Shown here: positions 23,006 to 23,562 of the stretch, piece after piece
Position numbering within the stretch: position 1 is the first letter of the stretch
Layout of the letters: each line of letters starts with the position of its first letter
Assembly: GCA_964613615.1 (NCBI GenBank)
Contig: CAZTIB010000024.1
Location: forward strand, 1-23,562
Source of the DNA: J054 sp964613615
Lineage (GTDB): Bacteria > Pseudomonadota > Gammaproteobacteria > Steroidobacterales > GCA-2729495
DNA length: 23,562 bases
Direction of reading: 5' to 3'
The notes under the pieces: model-generated
What the model saw: the letters and a program-made list of their open reading frames with translations, nothing else
Database searches by the model: none
What the model was told of the DNA's origin: nothing
Program-made: the position numbers and the translations under genes

Positions 23006-23562
23006 CTGCGGCTTGCTGCTGGCCTGCGTGCTGCTCGCCGCCGTGCCGTCCATGGCGGAAGAAGAACTCGAGGCCGAGCTGGGCCTGGAGTTCGATCGCG
23101 CCGCACCCATTGATCTCGATGCAGACGCTTCCGAGTTCGACCGCCAGAACGATCGCCTGAGCTTTACCGGCCTGAGCATCCGCCAGGGCGACCTCGGCAT
23201 TACCGCCGACAGCGCCGAGGCAACTCGCCTCGACTTCGACGACAGCGTCTGGGTCTTCCGGGGCAACGTAGTCATCCAGAGCGCGACAACCCGCACCTGG
23301 TCCGACACGGCCGAAGTGCGTTTCCTTGCCCATCGGGTCGAAAGCGCCAGGCTGAGCGGCCAACCCGCCCGCTTCGAGCAGCAAAAGTCCATCGATGACG
23401 GCGTGACGCAGGGCCGCGCCGCAATCATGGAATACGAATTGGCCTCGAACCTGATACGCATGGTGGACGAGGCGTGGGTCAGCGACGGCGTCAACGAAGT
23501 ATCGGGGCCGCGAATTGCCTATGACCTGCGCCGCGAATTTATTATTGCGGATGGTGATGAAT
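22980..23562 (+). CDS. lptA: LptA, periplasmic LPS transport bridge protein (3' end cut by window edge)
   Basis: Soluble periplasmic beta-jellyroll protein that polymerises between LptC and LptD to carry LPS to the outer membrane. ATG at 22980 gives a signal peptide, MSPGLLHPSCGLLLACVLLA, with predicted cleavage at PSMA-EEEL (about residue 25). The OstA/LptA domain follows: PIDLDADASEFDRQ, RLSFTGLSIRQGDLGITADSAEA, ARFEQQ, GRAAIMEYELASNLI and IAYDLRREFIIADG. It is open at the edge after 194 codons, so the C-terminal tail is missing. A stretch of about 40 residues (DDSVWVFRGNVVIQS onward) looks like an extra repeat relative to E. coli LptA. The start lies inside lptC, with no strong Shine-Dalgarno. 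Confidence 0.9.
   Translation, partial: MSPGLLHPSCGLLLACVLLAAVPSMAEEELEAELGLEFDRAAPIDLDADASEFDRQNDRLSFTGLSIRQGDLGITADSAEATRLDFDDSVWVFRGNVVIQSATTRTWSDTAEVRFLAHRVESARLSGQPARFEQQKSIDDGVTQGRAAIMEYELASNLIRMVDEAWVSDGVNEVSGPRIAYDLRREFIIADGDE

Noticed and set aside
1..23562. CRISPR arrays, tRNA genes, insertion sequences, prophage or toxin-antitoxin genes
   Set aside because: Read for repeats, CCA-ended cloverleaf-like segments, transposase or integrase motifs and found none. The window is densely filled with housekeeping genes of uniform composition.

Overview
This window is a conserved housekeeping region from a high-GC bacterium, almost certainly a gammaproteobacterium. The diagnostic genes are lpoA, sspA/sspB, kdsC, lptC and yrbG, a cytochrome bc1 operon, and a DNA order that resembles the Pseudomonas neighbourhood mra/dcw - rnpB - rsmI - lpoA - yraN ... 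sspBA - petCBA. The bc1 complex and the absence of several genes normally inserted in these neighbourhoods argue against an enteric bacterium. I cannot name the genus from sequence alone.

Layout. (1) 1-10582, minus strand: the complete 5' part of the dcw (division and cell wall) operon in canonical order, mraZ-rsmH-ftsL-ftsI-murE-murF-mraY-murD-ftsW-murG. murG is cut by the left window edge. From rsmH to murG the genes touch or overlap, so they form one long cotranscribed and translationally coupled unit. A good sigma-70 promoter lies upstream of mraZ, followed by MraZ-type TGGGN repeats. (2) 10780-11138, minus: the RNase P RNA gene rnpB, between mraZ and rsmI. (3) 11156-14394: divergent rsmI (minus) and lpoA-yraN (plus). 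(4) 14416-18193, minus: petA-petB-petC (cytochrome bc1 complex) followed by sspA-sspB. (5) 18374-19896, minus: ibaG-murA. (6) 19943-23562, plus: yrbG-kdsD-kdsC-lptC-lptA, the Kdo synthesis and lipopolysaccharide export unit. lptA is cut by the right edge.

The common theme is envelope construction. MurA makes the first committed peptidoglycan precursor. MurD, E and F add the stem peptide, with MurE of the meso-diaminopimelate type. MraY and MurG build lipid I and lipid II, and FtsW/FtsI polymerise and crosslink septal wall with FtsL. LpoA activates the second wall polymerase, PBP1A. KdsD/KdsC make Kdo for the LPS core, and LptC/LptA form the periplasmic LPS bridge.

I did not find a new system, mobile element, CRISPR array or tRNA. 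The points most worth a second look are: a probable CTG start codon for lptC with a well-placed Shine-Dalgarno; a palindromic ATTATAAT that may fire both ways between ibaG and yrbG; the MraZ operator; the absence of the mlaFEDCB cassette between ibaG and yrbG; cytochrome b quinol-site and heme-spacing variants; and an apparent extra beta repeat in LptA.
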